Source: Pseudomonadota bacterium (GTDB lineage: Bacteria > Pseudomonadota > Gammaproteobacteria > Xanthomonadales > Rhodanobacteraceae). Taken from it: a DNA stretch of 64,000 nt. The stretch spans positions 1-64,000 of the forward strand of contig JAKPAN010000033.1 in the NCBI GenBank assembly GCA_029779475.1, in the 5' to 3' direction. Positions 56,667 to 64,000 of the stretch are shown one piece after another. A program made the translations under genes and the position numbers. A model generated the notes under the pieces. The model saw nothing but the letters and a program-made list of their open reading frames with translations, did not search any database and was not told where the DNA came from. How positions within the stretch are numbered: position 1 is the first letter of the stretch; every line of letters begins with the position of its first letter.

Positions 56667-58825
56667 ACCTGCTGCTGCGACGCGTGCTGCCGGCGCTCGC
56701 GGTCGCCGCGCTGCTGATCGCATCGCTCAAGCTCGCCGAGGACGCCGCCGCCGACAACGCGCGTTTCGCCGCGCATTACCGATTCGTGCTCGGCGCTGCT
56801 CTTGTCGCGCTCGTTGCGCTCGTCGTCATCATCGGCCTGCGCTTGTGGCGCCTGCGCGCGGACGTGCGACGTGGCGCGCCGGGCGCGCGGCTGAGCCGCC
56901 GCCTGCTCATGCTGCTCATCGCGCTCGCGTTGCCGGCGAGCCTCGTCGTCTACGGATTCGCGCTGCGCTTCCTCGACGCGACGATCGACAACTGGTTCAA
57001 CGTGCGCCTCGAACAGGCGCTCGACGATGCGCTCGAACTTGGTCGCGTCGTCGTCGACGAACATCTGCACGCGGCGGAGACGTCGAGCGCGGATCTCGCG
57101 CGGCGGCTTGCCGGCACCTCTGGACGCGACACGCAACGCGCGCTCGACGACGCGATCGACGACCTCGGCGCGATCCAGCTCGCCGTGCTCGGCGCCGACT
57201 CGCGCGCGGAAGCAGTCGCGAGCTCCGATCCAAGTTGGCTCGATCCGCCGATCCCCGACAGCGCGCTGCTGCTGCGCGTGCGCGGCGATCATCGCTACGC
57301 CGCGGCCGAACCGCTCGGCGACGGACTTGCGCTGCGCGTCGTGCTGCCGATCGACGAGGCGCACGTCGCGCCCGATCGCCAGCGTTTGTTGCAGGCGCTG
57401 TTCCCGCTGCCGGCGCGGCTGCAACCGCTGACACGCGGCATCGAGCGCGCGAGTTTCGATTTCCAGCGCCTGAAATTCCTGCGCGGCTCGCTCAAGCTGA
57501 CGTTCGCGCTGATCCTGACCTTCGTGCTGCTGCTCTCCGCGCTCGTCGTCGCCCTCGTCGCGTTCGTCGTCGCGCGGCGCCTGGTCGCGCCGATCAGCCG
57601 CTTGTCGGCGGCGACGCGCGCGGTCGCCGCGGGCCGCTTCGATACGCCGCTGCCGAGGGCGAGCAATGACGAGCTCGGCTTCCTCGTCGCCTCGTTCGCG
57701 CAGATGACGCGCGAACTCGAGCTCGCCGGCGCGCGTGCGCACAAGAGCGCGCGAGAAAACGAACAGCAGCGCGCGTGGCTCGAAGCCGTGCTCGAACGCC
57801 TGTCTGCGGGCGTGCTCGGCTTCGATCGCGAGGCGCGTCTGCGCAGCGCCAATCGCGCCGCGGAATCGATCCTCGGCGTTGCGCTGACGAAGCATCTCGG
57901 CGCGAGCGCGGCGGAGATCGGCAAGGCGCACGCGAACCTCGCTGCGTTCGCCGAGCCGCTCGCGCGCCATCTGCGCGACGACGCGCGCGAGTGGCGCGAG
58001 GAAGTCGTGCTCGACGCGCCGCAGGGTGCGCGCACGCTCATGGTGCGCGGCGCGGCGCTGCCCGATCACGCCGGTTACGTCGCCGTGTTCGACGATCTCA
58101 CCGTGCTCAACCGCGCGCAGCGCGACGCGGCGTGGGGCGAGGTCGCGCGGCGTCTCGCGCACGAGGTCAAGAATCCGCTGACGCCGATCCAGCTCGCCGC
58201 TGAACGCTTGCGCCGGCGTTTCCTCGGCCGCCTGCCGCCCGACGACGGCGAACTCATCGACCGCGCCACGCAGACGATCGTGAGCCAGGTCGAGGCGCTC
58301 AAGACGATGGTCAACGCATTCGGCGATTACGCGCGGCCTCCGCAAATGGTGATGCAGCCGATCGCGCTCAACGCACTCGTCGGCGAAGTGCTCGACCTCT
58401 ACGAAAACGACCAGCGCCTCGGCCTCGTGCGCCAGCTCGATGCGAGCGATCCGCGCGTGCGCGGCGATGCGGTGCGCCTGCGTCAGGCGTTGCACAACCT
58501 CATCAAGAACGCGCTCGAAGCGATCGGCGAGACGAGCAAGCCGCAGCTGTTCGTCGCCACGCGAGCGCTCGCGCGCGACGGCGAGCCGTGGGTGGAACTC
58601 GTCGTCGCCGACAATGGTCCAGGATTGCCGGCGGATTTCGGCGAGCGCTGGTATGAGCCATACACGACGAGCAAGGCGCGCGGCACGGGACTCGGCCTCG
58701 CCGTCGTCAAGAAGATCGCCGAGGAGCACGGCGGCAGCGTGCGCGCGGACAACCGTGCACAAGGCGGCGCGGAATTCGTGTTGTGCCTGCCGATGTTCGA
58801 CACCGAAGCGCGAGAGCATCGTTGA
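56645..58825 (+). CDS. ntrY: NtrY-like membrane sensor histidine kinase
   Basis: A protein of 726 residues from ATG 56645 (ribosome site GGAG). It has two N-terminal helices (VLPALAVAALLIASL, FVLGAALVALVALVVIIGL), a third (LLMLLIALALPASLVVYGF), a periplasmic region, a fourth helix (LTFALILTFVLLLSALVVALVAFVV), HAMP (RRLVAPISRLSAATRAVAAGRF), PAS (LEAVLERLSAGVLGFDREARL), the H-box RRLAHEVKNPLTPIQLAAER and the ATPase boxes (LIKNALEAI, DNGPGLP, GTGLGLAVVKKI). Its partner is the NtrX-like regulator at 62737, separated from it by four glycosyltransferase genes. The signal is unknown. Confidence 0.92.
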   Translation: MVARDALNLLLRRVLPALAVAALLIASLKLAEDAAADNARFAAHYRFVLGAALVALVALVVIIGLRLWRLRADVRRGAPGARLSRRLLMLLIALALPASLVVYGFALRFLDATIDNWFNVRLEQALDDALELGRVVVDEHLHAAETSSADLARRLAGTSGRDTQRALDDAIDDLGAIQLAVLGADSRAEAVASSDPSWLDPPIPDSALLLRVRGDHRYAAAEPLGDGLALRVVLPIDEAHVAPDRQRLLQALFPLPARLQPLTRGIERASFDFQRLKFLRGSLKLTFALILTFVLLLSALVVALVAFVVARRLVAPISRLSAATRAVAAGRFDTPLPRASNDELGFLVASFAQMTRELELAGARAHKSARENEQQRAWLEAVLERLSAGVLGFDREARLRSANRAAESILGVALTKHLGASAAEIGKAHANLAAFAEPLARHLRDDAREWREEVVLDAPQGARTLMVRGAALPDHAGYVAVFDDLTVLNRAQRDAAWGEVARRLAHEVKNPLTPIQLAAERLRRRFLGRLPPDDGELIDRATQTIVSQVEALKTMVNAFGDYARPPQMVMQPIALNALVGEVLDLYENDQRLGLVRQLDASDPRVRGDAVRLRQALHNLIKNALEAIGETSKPQLFVATRALARDGEPWVELVVADNGPGLPADFGERWYEPYTTSKARGTGLGLAVVKKIAEEHGGSVRADNRAQGGAEFVLCLPMFDTEAREHR

Positions 58826-59832
58826 TGCGGGAATCGCTCTCGGATTCCGCAGCGTCGAGCACTGAAAATAGTGGCGCAATGGAAAGACAGGAATCGAAAG
58901 ACGCCAAGGTGACGATCGCCTTGTGCGTGCACAACGGCGAAGACCATCTGCGCGAACAGTTGGACTCGATCCTCGCGCAGAGCGAACCGAGTTTCGAGTT
59001 GATCGCGCTCGACGATGCGTCGAGCGACCGCAGCCTGGCGTTGCTGCGCGAGTACGCGGCGCGCGATGCGCGCATCCGGGTCGTCGCCAACGAAAACAAC
59101 CTTGGCTCCAGTCGCAGCTTCGAACGGGCGATGGCGCTGGGCTCGGCACCGATCATCGCGCCGTCCGACCAGGACGACGTGTGGCATCCCGACAAGCTTG
59201 CGACCTTGCTCGCCGCGATCGGCGAACGCGATCTTGCGTATTGCGACTCCGCGTACGTCGACTCGCAAGGGCGGCCGTCCGGCTCGCGCATTTCGGACGA
59301 CCTCGACATGCCCGAAGGCAAGGGCGTGCTGCGTTTCGCGTTCCGCAATTCGGTGTCGTCGCACGCGATGGTGTTGCGGCGGGATATGTTCGAGCGATCG
59401 CGACCGTTTCCAGAATCGCTGTACCACGATTGGTGGCTTGCGGCGAATGCGGCCGCGGGGCGCGGCCTGGCGTATGTCGACGAAGCGCTCGTCGAATTCA
59501 GGCGGCACGACAGCGCACAGACATCGCTGGGCCGCAGCGGAACCGACGCGGGCAAGCGCACGCGGCACTGGCTCGCGCAAAGCCGGCATGTCCTGCAATT
59601 CGCGGCGGTCGGCGGGGACGGCGAAGATCGCGTCGCTGCCGCGCAGCTTTGCGCCGCGCTGGATCGGGCAGCGGCAGGCAGTGGCGTCTTGCCGTTGCTC
59701 GGTAGGATCTGGCAGTGGCGGCGAAAGCTGGTGACGCCGGCGCGCTCGACGAGCCTGAGCGCCATCCAGCTGCAGCTGCGGATACTCAGGCGCTTGCGGC
59801 GACTCGGTCGCGAAACAGGTTCGGACGTTTAG
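58825..59832 (+). CDS. Family 2 glycosyltransferase
   Basis: A protein of 335 residues from ATG 58825, which overlaps the kinase stop (TGATG); ATG 58879 (MERQESKDAKVTIALCVHNG) is an alternative. GT-A motifs: LIALDDASSDRSLALLREYA, IRVVANENNLGSSRSFERA and the acidic SDQDDVWHPDKL. The C-terminal FRRHDSAQTSLG is typical of rhamnosyl/galactosyltransferase-like proteins of O-antigen loci. It is probably involved in surface polysaccharide; donor and acceptor are unknown. It is first of four glycosyltransferases placed between ntrY and ntrX. Confidence 0.88.
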   Translation: MRESLSDSAASSTENSGAMERQESKDAKVTIALCVHNGEDHLREQLDSILAQSEPSFELIALDDASSDRSLALLREYAARDARIRVVANENNLGSSRSFERAMALGSAPIIAPSDQDDVWHPDKLATLLAAIGERDLAYCDSAYVDSQGRPSGSRISDDLDMPEGKGVLRFAFRNSVSSHAMVLRRDMFERSRPFPESLYHDWWLAANAAAGRGLAYVDEALVEFRRHDSAQTSLGRSGTDAGKRTRHWLAQSRHVLQFAAVGGDGEDRVAAAQLCAALDRAAAGSGVLPLLGRIWQWRRKLVTPARSTSLSAIQLQLRILRRLRRLGRETGSDV

Positions 59833-59866
59833 AAGTCCATTCATAGGCGGCGCCAACTTCGGCGCG

Positions 59867-60874
59867 CTAACCCTGCCGGATCGACTTCCCGAACCAACGT
59901 CGTGGCAGCAGCAGTTTCAACGCACGTTCCGCGCTCTTGCGCCGCAATCCGCGCGTGCGCAGTCCGCGCCAGAGCGGGCCAAGCCATGCGCGGCGCGGGC
60001 GGTCGAGGATCGCCTCGCGCATGTCGGCTTCGAGGTCGTACATGGTCGCCAGCTCGCAGCCGAGCGCGCGCCGCTCTTCCGCGATGTCCGTGCGCGCAGA
60101 CACGCAGCGGTTCTGGTCGGCGGCGATATCGCGGTACATCGACAGCACGCGCCGTTGGCGCTGCTCGAAACCGGCGTAGCCCTGCGTGCTGCGGTCGAAA
60201 ACCCAGTCGCCGAGATTGGCGTCGTGGCGACGGTAGGCGAGCAGTGCATCCGGCACGCAGGCGCAGCTGCCGACCAGCGCGGCGCGCAGCGTAAGCATGT
60301 TGTCCTCGACGACGCCGCGCAGCGGCGGCATGCGCGTCAGCAGGTCGCGGCGCATCGCCATCGACGCGCCGAGCACGGCGGCGAGCTTGCCGCGGCGGAG
60401 CAGCCAGCGCTGGTCGATGCGCGACGGCAATCCACGCACGCCGGCCGCAATCTCGCGGCCTTGCGCGTCGACGTCGTCGACGGCGGAGCCGACGAGCTGG
60501 ACTTGCGGGTCGGTATCCAGCACCGCAGCCAGGCGCTCGACGCGATGCGGATACGACATGTCGTCGCCGGAGAAACACACGAGGATGTCGCCGCTCGCCA
60601 ATGCAGCGAGTTCGTTGAGATGCGCACACAGTCCGACGTTGCGCTCGGTGCTGCGCACCTGCACGCGATGAGGGCCGTCGTAGCCTTCGAGCAGTTGGCG
60701 CACGATGTCGAGCGATGCGTCGCCCGAGCTGTCGTCGGAAACGATGATCTCGCATGGCACCGTCTGCGCAAGCGCGGAGCGCACGGCCTCGGCGATCGTC
60801 GCCGCCATGCGGTAGGCGATGACGAGGATCGTGATCGAGGATGACGTCGAAGGAGGAGGTTGCGGCGTGGACAC
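59867..60874 (-). CDS. Family 2 glycosyltransferase
   Basis: GT-A enzyme with ITILVIAYRMAATIAEAVRSAL, IIVSDDSSGDASLDIVRQLL, the acidic FSGDDMSYPHRVERL and the C-terminal AYRRHDANLGDW. A GTG start at 60874 (VSTPQPPPSTSSS) gives 335 residues; no ATG is near and the true start is uncertain, since the frame stays open to 61018. It is convergent with the glycosyltransferase at 58825 and has related motifs, so both may act on the same glycan. Confidence 0.83.
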   Translation of the reverse strand: MSTPQPPPSTSSSITILVIAYRMAATIAEAVRSALAQTVPCEIIVSDDSSGDASLDIVRQLLEGYDGPHRVQVRSTERNVGLCAHLNELAALASGDILVCFSGDDMSYPHRVERLAAVLDTDPQVQLVGSAVDDVDAQGREIAAGVRGLPSRIDQRWLLRRGKLAAVLGASMAMRRDLLTRMPPLRGVVEDNMLTLRAALVGSCACVPDALLAYRRHDANLGDWVFDRSTQGYAGFEQRQRRVLSMYRDIAADQNRCVSARTDIAEERRALGCELATMYDLEADMREAILDRPRRAWLGPLWRGLRTRGLRRKSAERALKLLLPRRWFGKSIRQG

Positions 60875-60989
60875 GGCGGCACGGTCGATGAAAGTTGCAA
60901 GGTTAACCCAGCAGCCGTTGCGCGAGGTCGGGATGCGCGCCGCCGCTCTCGCGTAAAATGCGCGGAATTTCACGCCGGACTGCCGCTCG

Positions 60990-61826
60990 ATGCCCGCCGC
61001 CACCGTCCTGTTCGCCACCTACAACGAGCCGCGCTGGCTCGAATGGGTGTTGTGGGGCTACACGACGCAGACCACGCGCGACTTCGAGGTGATCGTCGTC
61101 GACGACGGCTCGCGCGAGGACACGCGCGAGGTCATCGACCGCCTGCGTCCGCAGATGAATTTCCCGCTGCGTCATTTCTGGCAACCCGACGAGGGCTATC
61201 AGAAGTGCAAGGGCATGAATCGCGGCATCCTGCTTGCCGACAGCGAGTACCTCATCTTCACCGACGGCGACTGCATTCCGCATCCGCAATTCGTGGCGCG
61301 GCATCTCGCGCTGCGCGAGCGCGGCCGCTATCTCACCGGCGGTTACAGCAAGCTGCCGCTGGACTTGTCGCACGCGATCACGCGCGAGGACATCCTCTCC
61401 GGCCGCGCGACCGACTATGCGTGGCTCGCCGCGAACGGCCTCGAACGCCACACGCTGAAGCTGCGCATCAAGAACGAAACCCTGCGCCACGTGATGAACG
61501 CGATCACGCCGGTGAAGCCGCGCCTGCACGGCCACAACGCGTCGGCGTGGAAGGACGACGTCGTGCGCGTCAACGGCTGGGACGAGCGCATGCAGTACGG
61601 CGGACAGGATCTCGAACTCGGCGAACGCCTCGTCAACGCCGGCGTGCGCGGCAAGACGATCCGCTACTCGGCGATTTGCGTGCATCTCGAACACAAGCGC
61701 GGCTACATGAAGCCGGAAATGCGCGAGAAGAACGATCGCATCCGCGCCGAAACGCGCGGCAATCGTGCGACGTGGACGCCCTACGGCATCGACCTGCACC
61801 TCGGCGAGCACAACGTCGCAGAGTGA
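60990..61826 (+). CDS. Family 2 glycosyltransferase (galactosyltransferase-type C-terminus)
   Basis: A protein of 278 residues with TVLFATYNEPRWLEWVLWGY, VIVVDDGSREDTREVIDRL and FTDGDCIPHPQFVARH. Its later HGHNASAWKDDVVRVNGWDERMQYGGQDLELGERL resembles the C-terminal galactosyltransferase domain (GWDE...EDxE-like motif) that binds the acceptor. The cytoplasmic location and sugar substrate are inferred only by family. It is divergent from the gene at 59867 and convergent with the one at 61831. Confidence 0.88.
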   Translation: MPAATVLFATYNEPRWLEWVLWGYTTQTTRDFEVIVVDDGSREDTREVIDRLRPQMNFPLRHFWQPDEGYQKCKGMNRGILLADSEYLIFTDGDCIPHPQFVARHLALRERGRYLTGGYSKLPLDLSHAITREDILSGRATDYAWLAANGLERHTLKLRIKNETLRHVMNAITPVKPRLHGHNASAWKDDVVRVNGWDERMQYGGQDLELGERLVNAGVRGKTIRYSAICVHLEHKRGYMKPEMREKNDRIRAETRGNRATWTPYGIDLHLGEHNVAE

Positions 61827-61830
61827 GCGA

Positions 61831-62610
61831 TCAAATCTTCGCGCCGCGCGCGAGCAGCCAGTGCTTGATCGCTTTCTCGCGCACGTAGTTCGCTTCGACG
61901 CAGGCGAAGACGAGGCCGCGCCAGCCGTCGAGGAAGCCGAGTCGCAGCACGTAGCCGCGCAGGAAGCGCCATAGCGGACTGAGTACGATCGCGGCGAGAT
62001 TCGCGCGCTTGCCGCGTTCGTGCAGGTGTTGCGCCATCAGCGTCGAGTAGCGATCGAGCCGGCGCAACTGGTCGGACAATGAGCGATAGGCCTGGTGGTC
62101 GAGATCGCCCGCGAGCAGGCGCACGGGGCCGTCGAGGCGCAGTTGTTCGTGGATTTCTCGATCGCCGCGCCAGCCGCCGCGGCGACGGTCGAACAGGCGC
62201 AGCACGCGGTCGGGATACGCGTTGCCGTGACGCAGCGGCGCGTCGAAATATTCCGTGCAGCGCGCGAAACGATAGCCGGCCGCGTCGGCGAAGCCGGCGT
62301 CGCGCGCGGCTTCGATCGAGGCGCGCAAGGCCGGCGTCACGCGTTCGTCGGCGTCGAGGCAAAGCACCCAATCGTTGTGCGCGGACTGCACCGCGAAATC
62401 CTTCTGCGCGCGGTAGCCGTCGAAGGCGCGTTCGAGCACACGTGCGCCCTTAGCGCCAGCGCGCTCGCGCGTGCCGTCGGTCGAGCCGGAATCGACGACG
62501 ACGATCTCGTCGCAGAACGCGAGCGAGTCGAGGCAGGCGTCGATGCGGTCGGCCTCGTTGAGCGTGATGATGCAGGCCGACAGCGGCGGCCGCGCGCGGG
62601 ATTCGGGCAT
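61831..62610 (-). CDS. WaaE/KdtX-like family 2 glycosyltransferase
   Basis: From ATG 62610 (MPESRARPPLSACIITLNEAD) it has 259 residues. Motifs LSACIITLNEADRIDACLDSL, EIVVVDSGSTDGTRERA, ARVLERAFDGYRAQKDFAVQSA and WVLCLDADERVTPALRASI match the WaaE/KdtX group, which adds glucose to the lipopolysaccharide inner core. The C-terminal region has an amphipathic or membrane-associated stretch (LWRFLRGYVLRLGFLDGWRGLVFACVEA). The role in lipopolysaccharide core synthesis is the best guess. It is divergent from the ntrX-like gene across 126 bp. Confidence 0.88.
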   Translation of the reverse strand: MPESRARPPLSACIITLNEADRIDACLDSLAFCDEIVVVDSGSTDGTRERAGAKGARVLERAFDGYRAQKDFAVQSAHNDWVLCLDADERVTPALRASIEAARDAGFADAAGYRFARCTEYFDAPLRHGNAYPDRVLRLFDRRRGGWRGDREIHEQLRLDGPVRLLAGDLDHQAYRSLSDQLRRLDRYSTLMAQHLHERGKRANLAAIVLSPLWRFLRGYVLRLGFLDGWRGLVFACVEANYVREKAIKHWLLARGAKI

Positions 62611-62736
62611 GTCGATGAGGCCGCGGAAAGCGCGCAAGCGTAACCGATGCGTTTCGCGCGCGGCATGCGCGGCGCACGCCGCCATCGCGCTGCGCTATGC
62701 TCGCTGTCTCCTTTTCGCAACGCGGAAAACACCGAT

Positions 62737-64000
62737 ATGCCGGCGGCTGCGCGCATCCTTGTCGTCGACGACGAACCGGACATCCGGGCCACGATCAAGG
62801 ACATCCTCGAGGACGAGGGCTACGCCGTCGACGTCGCCGAATCGGCGGCGGCCGCGCGCGAGGCGCGACGCCGCCAGCGCCCGGACGCGATCCTGCTCGA
62901 CATCTGGATGCCCGACCTCGACGGCATCAGCCTGCTGCGCGAGTGGAGCGAGCGCGGCGGCCTGCCGTGCCCGGTCATCATGATTTCCGGCCACGGCAAC
63001 ATCGAAACCGCGGTCGAGGCGACGCGGCTCGGCGCGTGGGATTTCATCGAGAAGCCGCTGTCGTTGGCGAAGCTCCTCCTCGTCGTCGGTCACGCGGTCG
63101 AAGCCGGCCAACTGCGCCGCGAGAACGAAGGCCTGCGCCGGCAGATGCCCGCGCCGGGCGATCTCGTCGGTTCGGGCAAGGCGATCCAGGCGCTGCGCGC
63201 GCAGATCGAGAAGATCGCCGCGCACGACACCGGCGTGCTCGTTGTCGGTGAGGCCGGCACCGGCAAGGAAACCGTCGCGCGTGCGCTGCACGAGCGCGGC
63301 GCGCGGCGCGCGGGGCCGTTCGTCACGGTCGCTGCGGGCGCGATCGCGCAGGGCGGCGCGGCCGTCGCACTGTTCGGCACCGAGGACGGCGGCGCCGTGC
63401 AACAGGGACTGATCGAACAGGCCAATGGCGGCACGCTGTTCCTCGACGAAGTCGCCGACCTCGACCCGGAACTGCAACTGCGCCTGTCGAGCGTGCTCGA
63501 ACGCCGCGTGCTGATCCGCTGCGGCGGTCACGAGTCGGTGCCGATCGACGCGCGCGTCGTCGCCGCGACGGCGCACGATCTTGCCGCGCTGGTCGCTGCG
63601 GGACGCTTCCGCGAAGAGTTGTACTACCAGCTCAAGATCGTGCCGATCGCCGTGCCGCCGCTGCGCGAGCGCGCCGACGACGTGCCGGATCTTTTGCGCT
63701 ATCACGCCGACTGGTTCGCCAACCGCGACCAGCTGCCGTACCGCAAGTTTTCCGTGGCCGCGCAGAACCGTCTGCGCAACCACGTCTGGCCGGGCAACCT
63801 GCGCGAGCTGCGCAACCTCGTGCAGCGCCTGCTCGTGCTCGGCGGCGGCAGCGACATCGCGCTCGAGGAAGTCGAAACGGCGCTCGGCAGCGAAGCCGTC
63901 GCGGCCGCGCCAATGCCCGTGGCCGCGGGCAAACCGTCGATCGATTTCGCCTTGCCGCTGCGCGAAGCGCGTGAGCAGTTCGAGCGCGCCTACCTGCTGC
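62737..64000 (+). CDS. ntrX: NtrX-like response regulator (3' end cut), GAFTGA motif missing
   Basis: The frame is open from ATG 62737 to the window end (421 codons). The receiver domain is intact (ILVVDDEPDIRATIKDIL, phosphoacceptor Asp in ILLDIWMPDLDGISLL, Lys in DFIEKPLS). The AAA+ domain has Walker A GEAGTGKETVARALH, Walker B GGTLFLDEV and the GNLRELRNLVQRL segment. The loop that should read ELFGHEKGAFTGA instead reads ALFGTEDGGAVQQG, so the sigma-54 contact loop is lost. The DNA-binding end is outside the window. It pairs with the NtrY-like kinase upstream; regulation by DNA binding without sigma-54 is inferred. Confidence 0.9.
   Translation, partial: MPAAARILVVDDEPDIRATIKDILEDEGYAVDVAESAAAAREARRRQRPDAILLDIWMPDLDGISLLREWSERGGLPCPVIMISGHGNIETAVEATRLGAWDFIEKPLSLAKLLLVVGHAVEAGQLRRENEGLRRQMPAPGDLVGSGKAIQALRAQIEKIAAHDTGVLVVGEAGTGKETVARALHERGARRAGPFVTVAAGAIAQGGAAVALFGTEDGGAVQQGLIEQANGGTLFLDEVADLDPELQLRLSSVLERRVLIRCGGHESVPIDARVVAATAHDLAALVAAGRFREELYYQLKIVPIAVPPLRERADDVPDLLRYHADWFANRDQLPYRKFSVAAQNRLRNHVWPGNLRELRNLVQRLLVLGGGSDIALEEVETALGSEAVAAAPMPVAAGKPSIDFALPLREAREQFERAYLL

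Overview
The window looks like chromosomal DNA of a high-GC gammaproteobacterium of the Lysobacterales (Xanthomonadales). This is inference. It rests on a XanB2-type chorismatase beside aryl-polyene (xanthomonadin-like) pigment genes, a DUF2782 gene next to polA, a C-rich-loop sRNA candidate just after polA in the position of Xanthomonas sX13, and the gene order lysM-dprA-topA-tsaC next to def-fmt-rsmB. A Rhodanobacteraceae-like member (for example near Dokdonella) would fit, but no 16S sequence is present.

Layout. 1-3917: tex (cut by the window start), a PhnA-like zinc-ribbon gene and frmA. 3973-14167: first block of an aryl-polyene pigment locus with a small cytochrome c, the chorismatase, ACP, flavin halogenase-like enzyme, membrane protein, hot-dog dehydratase, acyltransferase, LolA-like carrier, MMPL exporter and a second dehydratase. 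It is interrupted by a GFA-family gene, a Sel1 gene and a frameshifted small gene. 14364-17700: M13 metallopeptidase and an ECF sigma factor with its membrane partner. 17836-18561: pigment ketoreductase. 18625-21635: a restriction-modification island (gamma-type N6-adenine methyltransferase, candidate PD-(D/E)XK nuclease, C-protein-like regulator). 21735-25697: antiporter, glycosyltransferase, chain-length-factor-like protein and ketosynthase. 25836-31344: hemF, DUF2782, a secreted protein, polA and the sRNA candidate. 31657-38761: aryl-AMP ligase joined to tsaC-topA, then dprA and a LysM protein. 39389-53044: one gene of 4,551 codons for a giant secreted repeat protein. 53186-62610: def-fmt-rsmB, a DUF4390 lipoprotein, an NtrY-like kinase and a four-gene glycosyltransferase cassette. 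62737-64000: an NtrX-like regulator cut by the window end.

How parts work together. The chorismatase should make 3-/4-hydroxybenzoate. The AMP ligase would load it on the ACP, and the KS/CLF, KR and two dehydratases would extend it to a polyene. The halogenase-like enzyme could decorate it, the acyltransferase and glycosyltransferase could attach it to a lipid or sugar, and the LolA-like and MMPL proteins could move it to the outer membrane. The set is scattered over at least four blocks, and several standard members (second ACP, second KS, thioesterase, ammonia-lyase) are not in the window.

The most notable signals are the giant gene with a near-consensus sigma-54 promoter inserted between lysM and def, its five tandem copies of an unassigned module of about 150 residues, the C-rich-loop sRNA candidate after polA, the split pigment locus carrying a restriction-modification island, and an NtrX-like regulator lacking the GAFTGA loop.
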